Assembly: GCF_027595985.1 (NCBI RefSeq) | Contig: NC_073307.1 | Span: 52,016,088 to 52,080,087 of the forward strand | DNA length: 64,000 bases | Reading direction: 5' to 3' | Source: Sorex araneus | Taxonomy: Eukaryota > Chordata > Mammalia > Eulipotyphla > Soricidae | Shown here: positions 1-12,179 of the stretch, piece by piece | Layout: each line of letters starts with the position of its first letter | How positions within the stretch are numbered: the stretch's first letter is position 1 | Translations under genes and position numbers: made by a program | The notes under the pieces: model-generated | The model's database searches: none | Told to the model about the DNA's origin: nothing | Seen by the model: only the letters and a program-made list of their open reading frames with translations

Positions 1-3000
1 TTTAATCAATTTAGGGGATCCCAGCTGCTGGATACGTTAAAATGTGGCCTCCGGTTAAGAAATGCTGCTAGTCTTTCTCTTTTGGAAAATAACTTTCCAT
101 TGACTAAATGAAAGGGAAAAGAAAAAAAAAGAAGAAGAGAGGGCTGTTCATATGGGAGTCCTTTTTACCAGCACACATTTGCCCGCCTCAGAAAGCTAGT
201 CCTAATATAGCGATCGAAAAGTCCATGTGATAAAGGCAGATGTCACCATGCGCAAACTGTGAAATGTAATTGAAAGTAAAATGTTTAATTAAAATGGACG
301 TTTCTGAGTCCACGGCTGGCAGCAAGCATCTTACTGAAAAATTATATTTGTTACACCCGTAACCTGGGGGAGCAGCTCAAGAGCTGGCAAGTGCCAGGGC
401 CCTTCCAGAAGTCAATGGGGTGAAATAGAGAAGGGAGCCTGCAGTGCTCATCTGCAGGTGCTTTGCTTGTCCCCAAGACATGTGGCCTGGGTGCAGACCG
501 GTTGAAAGAAAATAAAAAGTGGGCTCCATGTCGCTATTCTGAATCAACATTACTTCTAGTTAAGTCTTCATCTCTCTCCAAATAATTGTCCTTTTCACCC
601 ATGTCAGCGTGTCCTTAGCAACTGGGCGCTTGGATGCTCTGTGCTTTCTTTGTACCAGCTGAAATGTGAGGATACTCATCATCTAGGAAGTTCTTTCTCC
701 TTGGAAACCACAGGTCTCTTTTTCCTTTTTTTTCCTCCTCCCTCCATAAAAGCCACTGATCCCCGATAATCCTCCAACTTGAGTGGGGATCCGCTTCATT
801 GACTTCTGCAGTTCAAATGTGAGAAGAGAATTTGAGAATGAAATTCTGTCTGGCATCCCTGGCCGGCTCCTCTGTTCCCTGCCGTCCGAGCAGAGCCGAC
901 GGTCAACGTGACTTGGGCAAAGCACTCAGGGGCTGGTGGTCATCGAAAGCCCGTCTCCTCCATGGAGGAGAATTTTCTTTGATCATTTTTGAAAAGGACT
1001 GAGATAAGGAAAATCTTCTTGTTGTTGTTGTATTTCTCATTTTCTCCTCTCGTTTCTCAGCAGCTGCGACAGGAACTAGAGTTCCAACAGGAGATGTTGG
1101 AACTAAATTTCTTCCTAAAGGATAAAGGACCTACTCATATTCATCTATGCCATGTGATGGCACTTCAGGGGTGTCCATCTCTCAGGAGAAAAATCCAGAA
1201 ATGATTGCTAAGAGTGGAAGTATAAGCCAGCAAAGAAAAGCACATATAAAAGATCTTTAAATGTGCAATTTATGGGAAAAAATGAGAGTAAGCTGCTCGT
1301 GTGCTGAGCAGGTGGGGATGGATAGCCAAAAGATCTGATGAATCTACAGTAATTCAGGAGTTTGGGGGATTAAAACAACTCCTGTGGTCTAGATCACTAT
1401 TATACCATTCGGTCATTTCTCCCTCTTCCCTGATGACCTTGTTTAGTGAGTTCTTTCTCTATAATATGTTCTTTATTGCCGAAGGAATGCTCTCTGAATT
1501 CACTTTCTTTATAGTGTGATTATAAATCTTCATGGCGTCCTTAATGATTCATCTCCTTGGCACTGGGCAGAAGGCTTGCCATCTCTCTCCTGCACACATT
1601 TCATTTAAGGTGAAACCAGGGGGGTGATTTATCAATCAGAACAGTTTTCCAGCAGTGACTGAGCCTGTTCCCCATAACTATTGCGTCCTTCCCATAAATG
1701 CCTTTAATTCAGGTCCACTCTCTCCCTGAAATGGCCCCTTGTCCTTTCCAGAAAAGGCTGCGGTCCCTTCATTGACACAATGTCAAACTCTGGGCTTTCG
1801 TTCCACAAATTTTCACCTAGATCCTAGTAAGATTATACTTGGTTCATATTTAGAACACCAGGCAATGATCAAAGCCAACTTAAACAAAATAGACATTTCA
1901 ATGATGCTTCATTGCTTTCTGGGCTTGGCCACTTACTTGAAACTTCGCAGAGACACAGAAATGAAAGGAGTGGTCTTCTTGAGAAGGAGGTCTAGCCAAA
2001 TTGATCTCCCCTAAATGCTGTTACCCGAATTCAGACAGGGAGGGGTTTGCAGGGGATCGGCCAGATGTGGCTGTGTACAGGAAGTCCCCCAAGGGCCAGG
2101 AGGTGGTGCCTTCTCCTAAAATGTTTCTGGAATCGAAATCTTTCCCCATGGCATTAGAATATATTTATTAGATCAAGGAAGGGTGCTAGTTTCAACCAGC
2201 CTGGTCCTTCCGGTCCCTGTGCAAACAAGAATTGCAAATCCAGATTCCCATCCCTTTGGGGGAGAAGTGGAACACCAAAAAGGTGGAAATTGTCTTGTGC
2301 AAAATACATTTGAACTTCAGAGAACAGGATACCTTCACCGGCTGCAGAAATAGAATTCCCTTTCATTCTCTCTCTCTCGTGGACACATGTAAAACATTTG
2401 TTTCCGTTTTATTTCTGCTGTCACGAGATGATGGTTTTATTCCATTTTTGAAACACGCTTCAGCTGGAAACACTACATCTTTAAATCAGGCAACTCTGGT
2501 CTGTGCGAATTCCCTCGCTGCGCTCCCTCACCTTACCCAGGTGCATGTTAAATCAGTATTAATGACAATATCATTCTTGTGCAGTCATCTCCTGCCTGCA
2601 ATTTGGTTTTAATTACCCTCCGCGTTGTCTTTCCCCCTCACTGACAGCCATTAAATAGGGAATGACACCAGAGCCATAGCTAGCTGGGTGGAATATTTCC
2701 TTTCGCCAGCTTCCAGCCTCCTAAAAAAGCAGGCTGCAGTGCCTCCTAGTGGCCGAGGCTAGAAAGGGCGCCAAAGGGACCTTGGAGATGCCCGGTGGTT
2801 TCCAGGCTGATCCGGGCTGATGCGAAGAAGCGTGGGCTATGTTTAAGGCAAGTAGCACCATTTCAAAAGCACTTATCGATTAGGGCCCAGCGGTGGTTTG
2901 ATAGAGTGGGTTTTCATGGAAATCGAGCAATCCGTTGGCGCACTATTGAAGTCTTCTCTGACTCGGTAAAATGTGGTTTTTAGAAACAAGAAACTTGTCA

Positions 3001-3100
3001 CATCAAATGAAACTGGACACAGTTCTTAGAGCCAATCATTCAGCAAAGTTGAGATCTCTCTCCGTCAGCGTGTTGTTTTTTCTTATGTCATAATTTAGAC
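1..3100. other. Repeat-poor unique block, no gene recognised
   Basis: I see no SINE or L1 copy in about 3.1 kb, the longest such run at the left of the window. Short reading frames are all under 130 codons, overlap on both strands and lack recognisable domains. AT-rich homeobox-like cores such as TTTAATTAAAA (near 284) occur, and a block near 2700-2770 is GC-richer. Absence of repeats can accompany conserved regulatory DNA, but nothing here proves that. Confidence 0.5.
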
Positions 3101-3240
3101 TCTGTGTGTGTCTCTCTGTGTCTCTCTGTCTCTGTCTCTCTGTCTCTGTCTTTCTGTCTCTCTTTATCTCTGTTTCTCTCTCTTGCTCTCTCTCTCTCTC
3201 CCTTCCTCCCTCTCTCCCTCTCTCTCTCCCTTCCTTTCTG
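3100..3240. repeat. Pyrimidine-rich simple repeat (TCTG/TC)n
   Basis: Imperfect TCTCTG and TCTC repeats run for about 140 bp and end in CCCTCC-type variants. The serine/leucine-rich reading frames across it are products of the repeat, not genes. Confidence 0.9.
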
Positions 3241-3999
3241 TTTCCACTTTACAGACATGTATTAAGTACATACATATATACAAACAGAATTGTTCTGTGC
3301 AATCCTGCAGTGGGTAAGTGTTTTTTAAACAAAGTTCTCCCTTACTCAGGAGTTTAAAATTGAAGTTGTTTGTCCCAGTGTTCCAGTTAGACATTGCACA
3401 GATGCTTTGGAGTGAGGATTTTCCTACAATGAGCACATCTTGCATTTAATTTTTTTTTGGTTAAAATAAATCTGTAGGCGTGTGCATTTCACAGGAAATA
3501 CGTTAGACCTTTTGCACTACAAATTTAAAACACTGCTTATAAACAATTCATCATGGTCTATTTAAAGAAGGGAGGAAGATGGAGCCTGATTCCATTTTCA
3601 CATTCTGATTTTTCACCACCGACTTCTTCCCGGTTAGAAAGTTGCAGCTTCATGGCTAAGCTTCTAAGCGTTATTTGCTGGCATCCCTCTGCAGCATAAT
3701 TACTCATTTTTTCATGCTGCTAAATGCAAGTCATTGCTAACTGCTTTAATTAGAATTTTAAGCTTACATAGTATATGCTGTAACGTGTACGTATATTTAC
3801 TGTGTGTGTTTGCATGTATTTATCAAAACCCAAACAAAAAATAGTGGTACAATAATTACAGTCTACCTTGCCCACACTTCATTTTCAAAACCACCTCATC
3901 AATGTTATACCTAAATTCATTTTGACCATTGCTGCGACTTTCTTGAATCCCTCCTTATTTACATTTTCACATAAGTATAACACTGAAGTCTTAGTATTT
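3241..3999. other. Unique AT-rich intergenic sequence
   Basis: I see no gene, RNA or clear repeat in this stretch. It ends at the left TSD copy of the L1 fragment that follows. Confidence 0.5.
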
Positions 4000-4013
4000 G
4001 ATCTTAAATTTTA

Positions 4014-4185
4014 TTTTATTTTATTGAATCACCATGAGATATCACAGTTAATAAGCTGTTCATGATCTTGTTTCAGCCATACAATGATCCAACATTCATC
4101 CCTTCACCAGTGCACACGACCAAAGTCCCCAGTTTCCCTCAACCACTGAATCCTCCCCTACCCCCATCTCTACGGCAGACACTTT

Positions 4186-4264
<79 letters not shown>

Positions 4265-4274
4265 CCCCCAGAGT
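4014..4274 (-). mobile_element. 5'-truncated L1 3' end with internal CT microsatellite
   Basis: The plus strand begins with the T-rich complement of the A-tail, then TTTATTGAATCACCATGAG and the L1 3'UTR signature CCCTTCACCAGTGCACA. The 14-bp TSD GATCTTAAATTTTA lies at 4000-4013 and 4275-4288, so this is a complete short insertion of 261 bp. The element's 5' end falls just inside a CT tract (about 4189-4264), which is the position where the family carries its own short CT tract. Confidence 0.88.
4189..4264. repeat. (TC)n microsatellite inside L1 3'UTR
   Basis: About 38 dinucleotide units with one interruption (CTTTCTC near 4235). It sits at the homologous CT position of the L1 3'UTR. Confidence 0.92.
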
Positions 4275-4288
4275 GATCTTAAATTTTA

Positions 4289-6061
4289 AAAAAGCAATTG
4301 GCGTAAAAACTTTTTGCTCATTGAAAAACTGAATATTGTAAATATTATCTCATGAACTGTTTTTATAGCATCACCAAAAGAATTCTATTCATTTTTAAAG
4401 CCCAACAAATGAACGTATATCTTTAAAAGGAAAATGTGCACATTTGAGTCACACTTTTCTTTCCAAAAGAATACTATTCAGTCTTTAGGGTGTTGTCTGA
4501 ATTCATTTACTTTATTATTTTAAGGATTATTTGCATCATTAAATAATAGTGAGGAACATTGTTATTCTTTCCAGATAGAAATGGGAAGACTTATAAATGC
4601 AATGATGAAGGTTTAATCTCTGATATGGCTTACATATATTGGTTTACAGCTATATTGAGTCCAGTTAGGCTGATTTTTTTCGTTGCTAATATGAAATTTG
4701 ATTCTGGGAAATCTGATAAGTGAGTTTCATTTCCCTGGAAATTTATTGCTTCTATAGCCACGTGCAAAAAAAAAAGCATGAGTAAAAACAATGAAATGTC
4801 TGCATGCAAGGAATTAATGAGGGCCACTCTTTCCACAGGAAGATTTTGCATGGGGAAAAAAAAAAGGTGTTTGAGTGGCTAAAATGGGCAGAACACACTG
4901 ATTCACATGATTCCTTTTAGAATGGATCCTTGTCCCCACTGCCTGGTGAGTGTCATATAAAATTGGCATTTTACATCAAGAAGAAGGAACAGTGTGAGAG
5001 GAAGGGAGTGGCAGTGTGCCATCTTCGGAGAAGCATCCCTCTTCAGGGGGCGGTCAGTGACATTCATGCCCTCTCCCCGCTACCCCCGCCTCCTCCCGGG
5101 CCCTTTGCCTCTCCACCCCTGGCTGGTCCCTGCAATATGCTTTACACATTCTGATTACCAATCCCTTGCCTAGGCCTGATGCTCGATTCATTACAGATGG
5201 GATAACAGAAGCTGAAGCACTTCTCAGAGAGCAAACAGTATCATTACATTAATTAAACCCAGGACTAAAATTGTTCCATGTCTATAAAAGGACCCAGGCT
5301 GGGTTTCATGGGAGTGAGACAACAGCAGTCTTAGCGGTGCTATTGAATGTTTTATGTTGGCTGACATGTGCATCTAAGGCACCTTGCTCTCTTCGAGTCG
5401 ATAGGTCAAAGGCAGGTTCCCAGATGGCCCCGAGGGTCCATTCCCCGCTCAGAACTCATCCAGTAGGAAGAACAGCACTGAGCTGCCAATTCTTACCCTA
5501 CCCAGTCAGCACTTCATTGTTTCACCAGGGCTAGCGAGCTCTCCAAAAGTCTAGATTATCAACTGGCAGTGCTGGGGGGGCGGGCAGGAGAACCAAGAAA
5601 CAATTGGATGCCACCTGACAATGACGAAGAATAGGGAGGGGAGGTCACCACCTTGGCAGGGGAGCACCATTGATCTCTGAGAGTCCGAGAGATTTGGAAA
5701 GGAGCCATAGCGTTGTGACAAGATGTGGGCTCAAGTCTCCTGGGGTAGGTGGTCAGCCCGAGAATAGGCACATGCTATATATTTGCAGCACAAACAGCTG
5801 CAAATGTGCACACATTTTGAAATGGGGAGCGGGAAAAGGGGACACCTGAATTTGTGTCTGAAGAGACAAAGCCAAAACCAATCTCAGTGAACACATTCTT
5901 CTACCTACACAGTGTTTTATCACTTAGTGATGGTTGAAAATGGAAATTTTGGGTTCCTATCAGGAAGACTTCCCTAATAAAGGAATTTCCAGATCCTTGG
6001 AAATAAAAATCAATAGACCCTGAATAATTGAGAGAAAATGAGAATATGAGGGTTTGGGTTT
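4289..6061. other. Intergenic sequence with one ancient MIR-like piece
   Basis: Nothing gene-like stands out. 5041-5110 is a short C-rich block. 5180-5275 resembles a MIR and is listed separately. Confidence 0.45.
5180..5275 (+). repeat. Ancient MIR SINE fragment
   Basis: ATTACAGATGGGATAACAGA followed by GCTGAAGCAC, then AATTAAACCCAGGAC, corresponds to the MIR core (cagatgaggaaactgaggcac ... aacccaggnct), with heavy divergence. Confidence 0.55.
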
Positions 6062-6065
6062 TTTG

Positions 6066-6242
6066 TTTTGTTTTTTTTTTCTTTTAGCTTTTTGGGTCAC
6101 ACCTTAATGATGCACAGGGGTTACTTCTGGCTAATTCACTCAGGAATTACTCCTGGTGGTGCTCAGGGGACCATCTGGGATGCTGGGAATCGAACCCAGT
6201 GCAAAGTAAACTCCCTACCCGCTGTGCTATCACTCCAGCCCC
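6066..6242 (-). mobile_element. SINE-A
   Basis: The plus strand reads T-rich tail, GCTTTTTGGGTCACACC, TTACTTCTGGCTAATTCACT, CTGGGAATCGAACCCAG (B-box complement) and GCTGTGCTATCACTCCAGCC (head complement). All modules of the family are present in order. Confidence 0.93.
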
Positions 6243-6979
6243 AAGAATATGTGTTTGGCCTCTGCATGTTTACTTCTATTTTTTTAGCCCCTGTGATAGG
6301 AAAATATTATAAATATATTATAGAAAGCCATTGCTGTAGGGAGGTGGGTAAATGGAGCTAATGGACAGAAATCCTCCAACACTTGACTAAGACAGATTTT
6401 ATTCTGTCGGCAATGCGAAGCCACCAAGGGCCTTTGCATGGGGAGCTGACGTTTACCATTACATTAATGATCGTTCCAATCTCCACGGTTGAGACAGCAA
6501 GAGTAGCATATTCTCAAACACCGTGGGGCCCAACTTGTCAAAACAAATACTACAAGCTTCCTTCTTGGTTTACAATGTAAGCAGGCAGGTGCTTTGTGGT
6601 GCTGATTTGCTGGAATTAGTCCAAACCCTGTGGTTGGAAATAACCCAGGCTTTACAGGTTTTATGGAGTACTGGGTTGATATTTTAATCTTGCCGTGTAT
6701 TAAGGACAGCAAAGGGAAAGAAGCTGGTCCCTGAGACTCACAATGGTTGCTGAGCACATATGGTATTTTTCAAGAGGAAGAAAGCAGGGACTAGGATCCC
6801 AGTGAACACTTGAAGTGTCTTGGGGGTTGCTTAGAAAATATCCCTCTCGGATTCCCTTATTTAAAATCTACAGTTGGTTGCAAATTCTGAAGGTTCAGAA
6901 TTTCTCCCCAGAAGGGAGATTGCCCATTTTCATGCAACTTTTGAAAGCTTCCAATGGTGTAGAATAAGCCATGGGGTTT

Positions 6980-7130
6980 TCTTATTTATTTGGTCTGGAG
7001 TCACACACACTCAGCAATGCTGAACAAATGCTGAGCAAAACTGAACCTTACTCCTGGTTCAGTGCTCTGGGATCACTGCTGGTGATACAAAACAAGCATC
7101 TTAACAACTCTGGTCTCTCTGGCCTAACAA
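6980..7130 (-). mobile_element. Decayed SINE-A
   Basis: GGTCTGGAGTCACACACACT, TTACTCCTGGTTCAGTGCTC and GGATCACTGCTGGTGAT align in order with the SINE-A body. The tRNA head is missing or unrecognisable. Confidence 0.5.
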
Positions 7131-7142
7131 AACATCATTATC

Positions 7143-7322
7143 ATTTTTTTTGAGGGGGAGGTTTTTCAGGGGCAGGTAGCACACCCAGCAGTGTTCAGGG
7201 ACTATTGCTATCTCTTTGGTTAGGAATAATTCATGGTGGTGCTAAGGGGACCACAGATAGTGCCAGGGATCGAACTTGGCCTGGCTGCATTCAAGGCAAG
7301 TGACTTCCCTCCTCTGCAGCCC
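7143..7322 (-). mobile_element. SINE-A, diverged
   Basis: CACACCCAGCAGTGTTCAGG, GGAATAATTCATGGTGGTGC, CAGGGATCGAACTTGG and a CTGCAGCCC end mark an older full-length copy. Confidence 0.8.
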
Positions 7323-7419
7323 AGAAATAAATCATTTGTTTCAAATCCTGGTGATATTTTCAGATATTGAACCGTAGACCACTTTTCGGTGTCCAGCAAA
7401 TAATAAAAAGTTGATGTTT

Positions 7420-7592
7420 GGGGCCGGAGCGATAGCACAGCGGGTAGTGTGTTTGCCTTGCACGCGGCCGACCCGGGTTCGATCCTCGGCATCCCATATG
7501 GTCCTCCAAGCACCGCCAGGAGTAATTCCTGAGTGCAAAGCCAGGAGTAACCCCTGAGCATCGCTGTGTGTGACCCAAAAAGCAAAAAAAAA
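7420..7592 (+). mobile_element. SINE-A, young full-length copy with TSD
   Basis: This is the best preserved plus-strand copy. Head GGGCCGGAGCGATAGCACAG carries the Pol III A box. GACCCGGGTTCGATCC is the B box. The body is GTAATTCCTGAGTGCAAAGC, then a poly-A tail. A perfect 15-bp TSD, AAAAAGTTGATGTTT, lies at 7405-7419 and 7593-7607. Poly-A tail plus TSD fits L1-driven insertion. Confidence 0.97.
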
Positions 7593-7629
7593 AAAAAGTT
7601 GATGTTTATGGAGTAATTGCATATGTGGG

Positions 7630-7790
7630 ACTCTGTTATAATTAAGTTCTTTAATGACACTCGCATATGTCCTTCTCACAACAACCTGAGAACAAATACT
7701 ATCATTTCCCTGGCTTCAGACACCAGCAAACTTTGTCAGAGGGAAGTTAAGTAGCTGGGCAAGATCCTAACAATAAATTAGAGTTTCCTG
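7630..7790 (+). repeat. MIR-like ancient SINE fragment
   Basis: TTCTCACAACAACCTGAGAA, ACTATCATTTCCC and GGAAGTTAAGTAGCTGGGCAAG follow the MIR order (cctcacaacaaccctatgag, attatccccat, gaggttaagtaacttgccc). Confidence 0.65.
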
Positions 7791-7934
7791 CAGTGATACT
7801 TCAGCTCAGCTGATGATGGATCTTCTTAGTGAGTGCTCACTTAAGCAGTCTGATCAAACCCCTGGCTCTGCTACTCAACCAAGTTCTGATGAAGAATGTT
7901 ATCTCCAGAGACCTCTCTGTCACTTCTGGTTCAA

Positions 7935-8190
7935 TACTATAATAGCATTATAACAGTTAGCAAACTTAACTAGGCACTAGGAAGTCTCTTGAACCATTTC
8001 CATAGTTTATTTCATTTAATCCATGCAATTCTTTTTTTCCCCAACTCTTTGCTACAGATGTATTTTTTCTTGAAACTCTTCTACAATTGTCTCCCCATTC
8101 AACAGCTGAGACAACTGAGGCATAGAAGGGTTCAGTTCAACCTTCAAACTAACACGGCTTGGAAGGAGTAGCTCAAGTCCCTAAAAACTG
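7935..8190 (+). repeat. MIR ancient SINE
   Basis: ACTAGGCACTAGGAAGTCTC, TTTCATTTAATCCATGCAAT, CCCCATTCAACAGCTGAGAC and AACTGAGGCATAGAAGGGTT track the MIR consensus almost end to end. A T-rich stretch interrupts it near 8030. Confidence 0.72.
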
Positions 8191-9520
8191 TTGGATGTTT
8201 TATTCTATCAAACCCTTCTGAAAATATGTTATATTGAATAAGTAAATTATAGTAAAAATCACAGACCCTGTCTTGAATTGTGTGCTTTTTGTTTTATAAT
8301 CCAAATTAAAGTTCTGGCAAATATTTATCACCTACAGAGTTCAATGTTTTCATATAACTTACTTTGCTGGTGTCTTTATCCACCTGACATATTGGGACCT
8401 TCTAAAATTGCTCATTAAAAATAAATAAAATTACTCTTTTTTCTTTATTCAAAAAAAAAACCTCTTGGAACAAACAGAAATCAGACATGAGTGTTTTTTA
8501 TAAAAGGCAAATACTAATGAAGCTCAAATGCCCTATTTATAGTGCTTTTCCTATATTGATCAAAGCAATTGGGAGAAAATAAATGTGCAAAAATGGCAGG
8601 TTCTACATAATAATGCTCATTGCCTACTTTAAAAAATAAGAGCTGGAAACATCACAATCAAAATGAAAGATTCTTTTACCCAAATGATTTTCTTATGCTG
8701 TCATCTTTCTTTGAAGATATTGATCGGATATCTCTTTATGAACTGTGCTCTAAGAGGAGTTCTTCCAAGTAAATACTATGTGTAATTTCTCCTTTGAATT
8801 AAAATTGTAAGCATTGGTTCCCTGAGGTTAGATTTATCCTTGACAATATTTTCTCCCAATCACTGTCAATATTGATATGAAGTTTTTTATTTTGATTTTC
8901 CTGCCATTGATAAAGATACAATTTTGAGTTACTATTTCCTACAAAACACTATCATTTTCTCTTCCACTTCTGTTGTAAGCATGCTTATAAAGCGTTTAAA
9001 TATCATTGAAGAACTTCCTTTACAGCAGAATTTCACTGAACCCTTAGCTCATGATCTTGGGGTCTGCAAGAGAAAGCTATGTTTGCTGTGGTTTAAAACT
9101 CAATGTAAAATTTGTTTGCTCTATTAACATTTCTGGTATAAAACAGGTATAGAGAAGACTCAGCCTACCTTTATTTTTTAACAACATTTGGAAACATCTA
9201 TTGTTGGGTGAGGATAATAATTAGATACCAGCATTTGAGTCATGGCAGTAAATTCCATGTGTGTTCGGGTTTGACTAGTACCAGAAAGAAATCGTGACAG
9301 AAAAGAAAATTATGCTCAGCATATAAAATTGACAACAGTTATATTCTGTCATCTGTAGGAGGGCTTACATTCTACCCCGGTGAGATCTGCAGCATCCAAA
9401 TTTCCAGATGGTGAAATGTAAGTCACTGGGCAGCAAAGATGTCAAAGTTGATGTTTCCATGCAGAAAATAGAACAATGTATGGGGTTAGTAGAAAAACAT
9501 TGGTACATTGAATTGGATTA
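8191..9520. other. Unique AT-rich intergenic sequence
   Basis: No gene or repeat is recognised. Stop codons are dense in all frames. Confidence 0.45.
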
Positions 9521-9521
9521 C

Positions 9522-9605
9522 ACCTGGCTGTGCCCAGGGGCTACTCCTGGCTCTGGGCTCAATGGTCACATCTGACCATGCTCAGGGGATCAGCGTTTGA
9601 TCTTC
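9522..9605 (-). mobile_element. SINE-A fragment
   Basis: GCTGTGCCCAGGGGCTACTC, CTGGCTCTGGGCTCAATGGT and GCTCAGGGGATCAGCGTTTG retain only the body of the element. Confidence 0.55.
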
Positions 9606-9911
9606 ACTTGACCAACTAAACACCATTGAGACAAATGCCACTCCCATAGCTGTAGGAACACAAGGAACCTGGACACGGACAGCTGGGTCTGGGTGCAGGT
9701 GAGCTGACAGCACCACACTCTTCCTTGCTCTATCCCTTGCTTTGGCAGAAACTCCCACCATATCTGAACTGGCCTCCACCTGATTAGCTTCTTCTCAATT
9801 TCAGAGAAAATAAATTGTGTGGGTGGACCTGATTGGCATCCGGCAAAGCAAGAAATGCCACTTCTAGTTTTTCAGCCTCTCTTGCCAGACTTATTTAAAA
9901 AATTAAGTTAT

Positions 9912-10033
9912 GAGGGTCAGAAAGATAGCACGGGGACTTAGGTGCTTTCTTTGCATGCCACTGATCCTGGTTCAATCTCCAGTACTGCAGAGGCCTCAAA
10001 GCATCCATAGGTGCTTCCGTAGAGTGACCCCAA
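9912..10033 (+). mobile_element. SINE-A, diverged
   Basis: GAGGGTCAGAAAGATAGCAC (head), CTTTGCATGCC, CTGGTTCAATCTCCAGTA (B box) and GAGTGACCCCAA are in order. It abuts an opposite-strand SINE-B at 10034. Confidence 0.72.
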
Positions 10034-10221
10034 GCACTGTAGCACTGTCATCCCATTGTTCATCGAATTGCTGGAGCGGGCACCAGTAACATCTCCATTG
10101 TGAGACTTCTTGGTACTGTTTTTGGCATATCAAATACGCCACGGGTAGCTTGCCAGGCTCTGCCATGCGGCGGGATACTCTCAGTAGCTTGCCAGGCTCT
10201 CTGAGAGGGATGGAGGAATCC
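10034..10221 (-). mobile_element. SINE-B, headless (5'-truncated)
   Basis: It begins at the element's 3' end with GCACTGTAGCACTGTCATCC, then GGGCACCAGTAACATCTCC, TTTTTGGCATATCAAATACG, ACGGGTAGCTTGCCAGGCTC and GAGAGGGATGGAGGAATCC. The tRNA head is absent. Read on the minus strand, the 3' third encodes WRCYWCPLQQFDEQWDDS, which resembles the RTE ORF end at 24241-24302. Confidence 0.93.
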
Positions 10222-10409
10222 ACTACTAGAGTAGCAAAACCTAAATGTATTGGCCATAAAAATAACCTTCCAAGTTCAGGGACACAGAACTATGAATTTT
10301 CAGTCGATTCATTTGGCAAGTAAAATAGTGTCCAGTAAAATATTAGCACTGTAACTGTATAAAGCATAGAATCTAAGTATTAGATTAAAATGTCTTTTTC
10401 CCGTAAGAG

Positions 10410-10561
10410 GTTCAAAACGGGGACATGAGAGATGCCTCAAAGGAATGGAAACATGTTCAATCCTTGGCATTGCACAGTCCCCCAGAACCACGGGGAGTGA
10501 GCTGCAAGCTGGGAGTAGCCTCTGAGCACTACCAGGTATGGCCCAAAGAAACAAACAAAAA
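10410..10561 (+). mobile_element. SINE-A, diverged
   Basis: GAGATGCCTCAAAGGAATGG, GTTCAATCCTTGGCATTGC, GCACTACCAGGTATGGCCC and an AAACAAACAAAAA tail follow the family order. Confidence 0.68.
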
Positions 10562-10638
10562 GTCACAAAATGGAAGGGAACATAGACATACTGAATCGTG
10601 ACCGGTAAGAGATTTAAGGGCCAGCAGTAAGAGATTTC

Positions 10639-10792
10639 GGGGCCAGGACAAAGGTATGGCACTGTTGTGCATTCAGCTGACCCTTGGTCTATCCCCAACT
10701 TTGCATACAGTCCCCTGGGAACTGCCTGGAGTGATTGATCCCTGAGCACAAAGTCAGGAGTACACCATGACCACCACTGGGTGTAATGCAAA
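10639..10792 (+). mobile_element. SINE-A, diverged
   Basis: GGGGCCAGGACAAAGGTATG, GCATACAGTCCCCTGGGAAC, GATCCCTGAGCACAAAGTCA and CCACTGGGTGTAATGC follow the family order. A preceding GGGCCAGCAGTAAGAGATTT at 10619 partly duplicates the start. Confidence 0.68.
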
Positions 10793-10825
10793 CTTTGTCC
10801 TACTGAAAAGAGTGATTCTGGACCT

Positions 10826-10925
10826 GGGATATGGTGGGCTCAAGGGATGATATGAACACCAGGGACAGAACCCAGGTCAGCTACATGCAAGGCAAACACA
10901 CACCATCCTACTGCTCCATCCGCAG
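10826..10925 (-). mobile_element. SINE-A 5' fragment
   Basis: GGGACAGAACCCAGGTCAGC, TACATGCAAGGCAAACACAC and TACTGCTCCATCC are the complement of the tRNA-like head. The body is lost or unrecognisable. Confidence 0.5.
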
Positions 10926-11089
10926 TCCTCGTGTACACTTTAAGAACACTCGAGGAACTATGCAGGAGGTCCCTCTCAGAAGCAATGCAGGCACAAATAA
11001 GTTTGCTTCATATTGTTTGTTACAACACAAAAGCAAATTTCATTAACAACAGTTAGATCAGTCAGAGTCAATTTGAGGTCTTTGTTACA

Positions 11090-12030
11090 TTTCACAAGGA
11101 CATTACTAAACTCACTGAGGACCTACTGAGCTGGTTAGTGCTAGCTGAGCCTTCTGTGTTCTTGTTTAGGCTCATTGAGCTTAGTGGTCTCCTATGCAAC
11201 TTTCCCATCAGATTTTCTGTGATCCTCCTGGGCTGACCGCAGTTTGAGATTTGAGGATGTCGGACCATTGCATATGGGGCCACGTGGGCCAGTAAAGATC
11301 TGGGACAGCTTGGTGGCTTGGCAGTTTGATGCAGTTCAGTTGTGGAGCTGGACATTTTTCCTGTTGGAGGGTGTGGGGTGCGACTATGTGCTGTTGGCCC
11401 ACAGGCAGAAATGGGAATCTGTGTATCCCTATTGGAGAAGGTCCCTGAGTTCTTAGACTGGACCAGTCTACCTGGGAAGATTAATCACTATCACATTCTT
11501 TTGGAGATGTCTCTATGGGATGTTTCATATCACCAACCATCATTTTCGTTTCTGTCATATTAGATTGTAGTTTTCTCATTTCTGCTCTCATGCTTTCTCT
11601 TGCTTTGCGGAGTAGCTGTGTTTCTTTGAGCTCATTAAACACCCTCAACATGGTGCAACTAATGTCCCTCTCTGGAGTTGATGGAACTGGCTGGTACTGG
11701 CTTAGAGCCTTCTGTGTTAAGTTTTCACTCGGTGAGCTTGGGGGGCTTCTGTGTGTCTTCCCCACTGGGTTCGCTGTGCCTCTGTTGTGCTTGGGTGGAT
11801 CTTAGTACTTTGCTTCCATTGGGGTTTTCTGAGGGGTCAGGCTGGGTGTTGCTCTTTCCTTTCCTTCTTCACCTAGTCACAGGAAGTGTAAGTGTGACGT
11901 ATGATGACTAGAGCCATCAGGTGTGGAAGGGACAGGTGTGGAGGCTATTGAATCTAGCTGGAAGAGTGAGGAATCAAGTTCTGGATCCAAAAAACCTTGG
12001 GGTGTCAGCCGGGATGTTAACCTCATTGGA
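11090..12030 (-). pseudogene. Possible ORF1-like coiled-coil remnant of an older LINE
   Basis: On the minus strand, 11765-11481 is open for about 94 codons and contains a charged, heptad-like stretch (MRAEMRKLQSNMTETKMM). This recalls the coiled coil of L1 ORF1 proteins. The flanking frame is broken by stops and I see no RNA-binding domain. It could equally be chance. This is inference from composition, not a recognised match. Confidence 0.3.
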
Positions 12031-12179
12031 AAGATAGTGGAGGGGCCCAGTAAGGATTATCTCTGTGTGGTGCAGGGGTGAATCCAGCCATGATCTGAGT
12101 CCTACAGTGCATCTTGGGTGCTTTGTTCCCTTGAATATGCTTGTTCCCTTGAATATGACCAGAGAAACTACATTTAAAC

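Noticed and set aside
7420..7495. tRNA gene suggested by A-box and B-box sequences
   Set aside because: It is the tRNA-derived head of SINE-A, repeated many times in the window, without a clean cloverleaf or tRNA 3' end.
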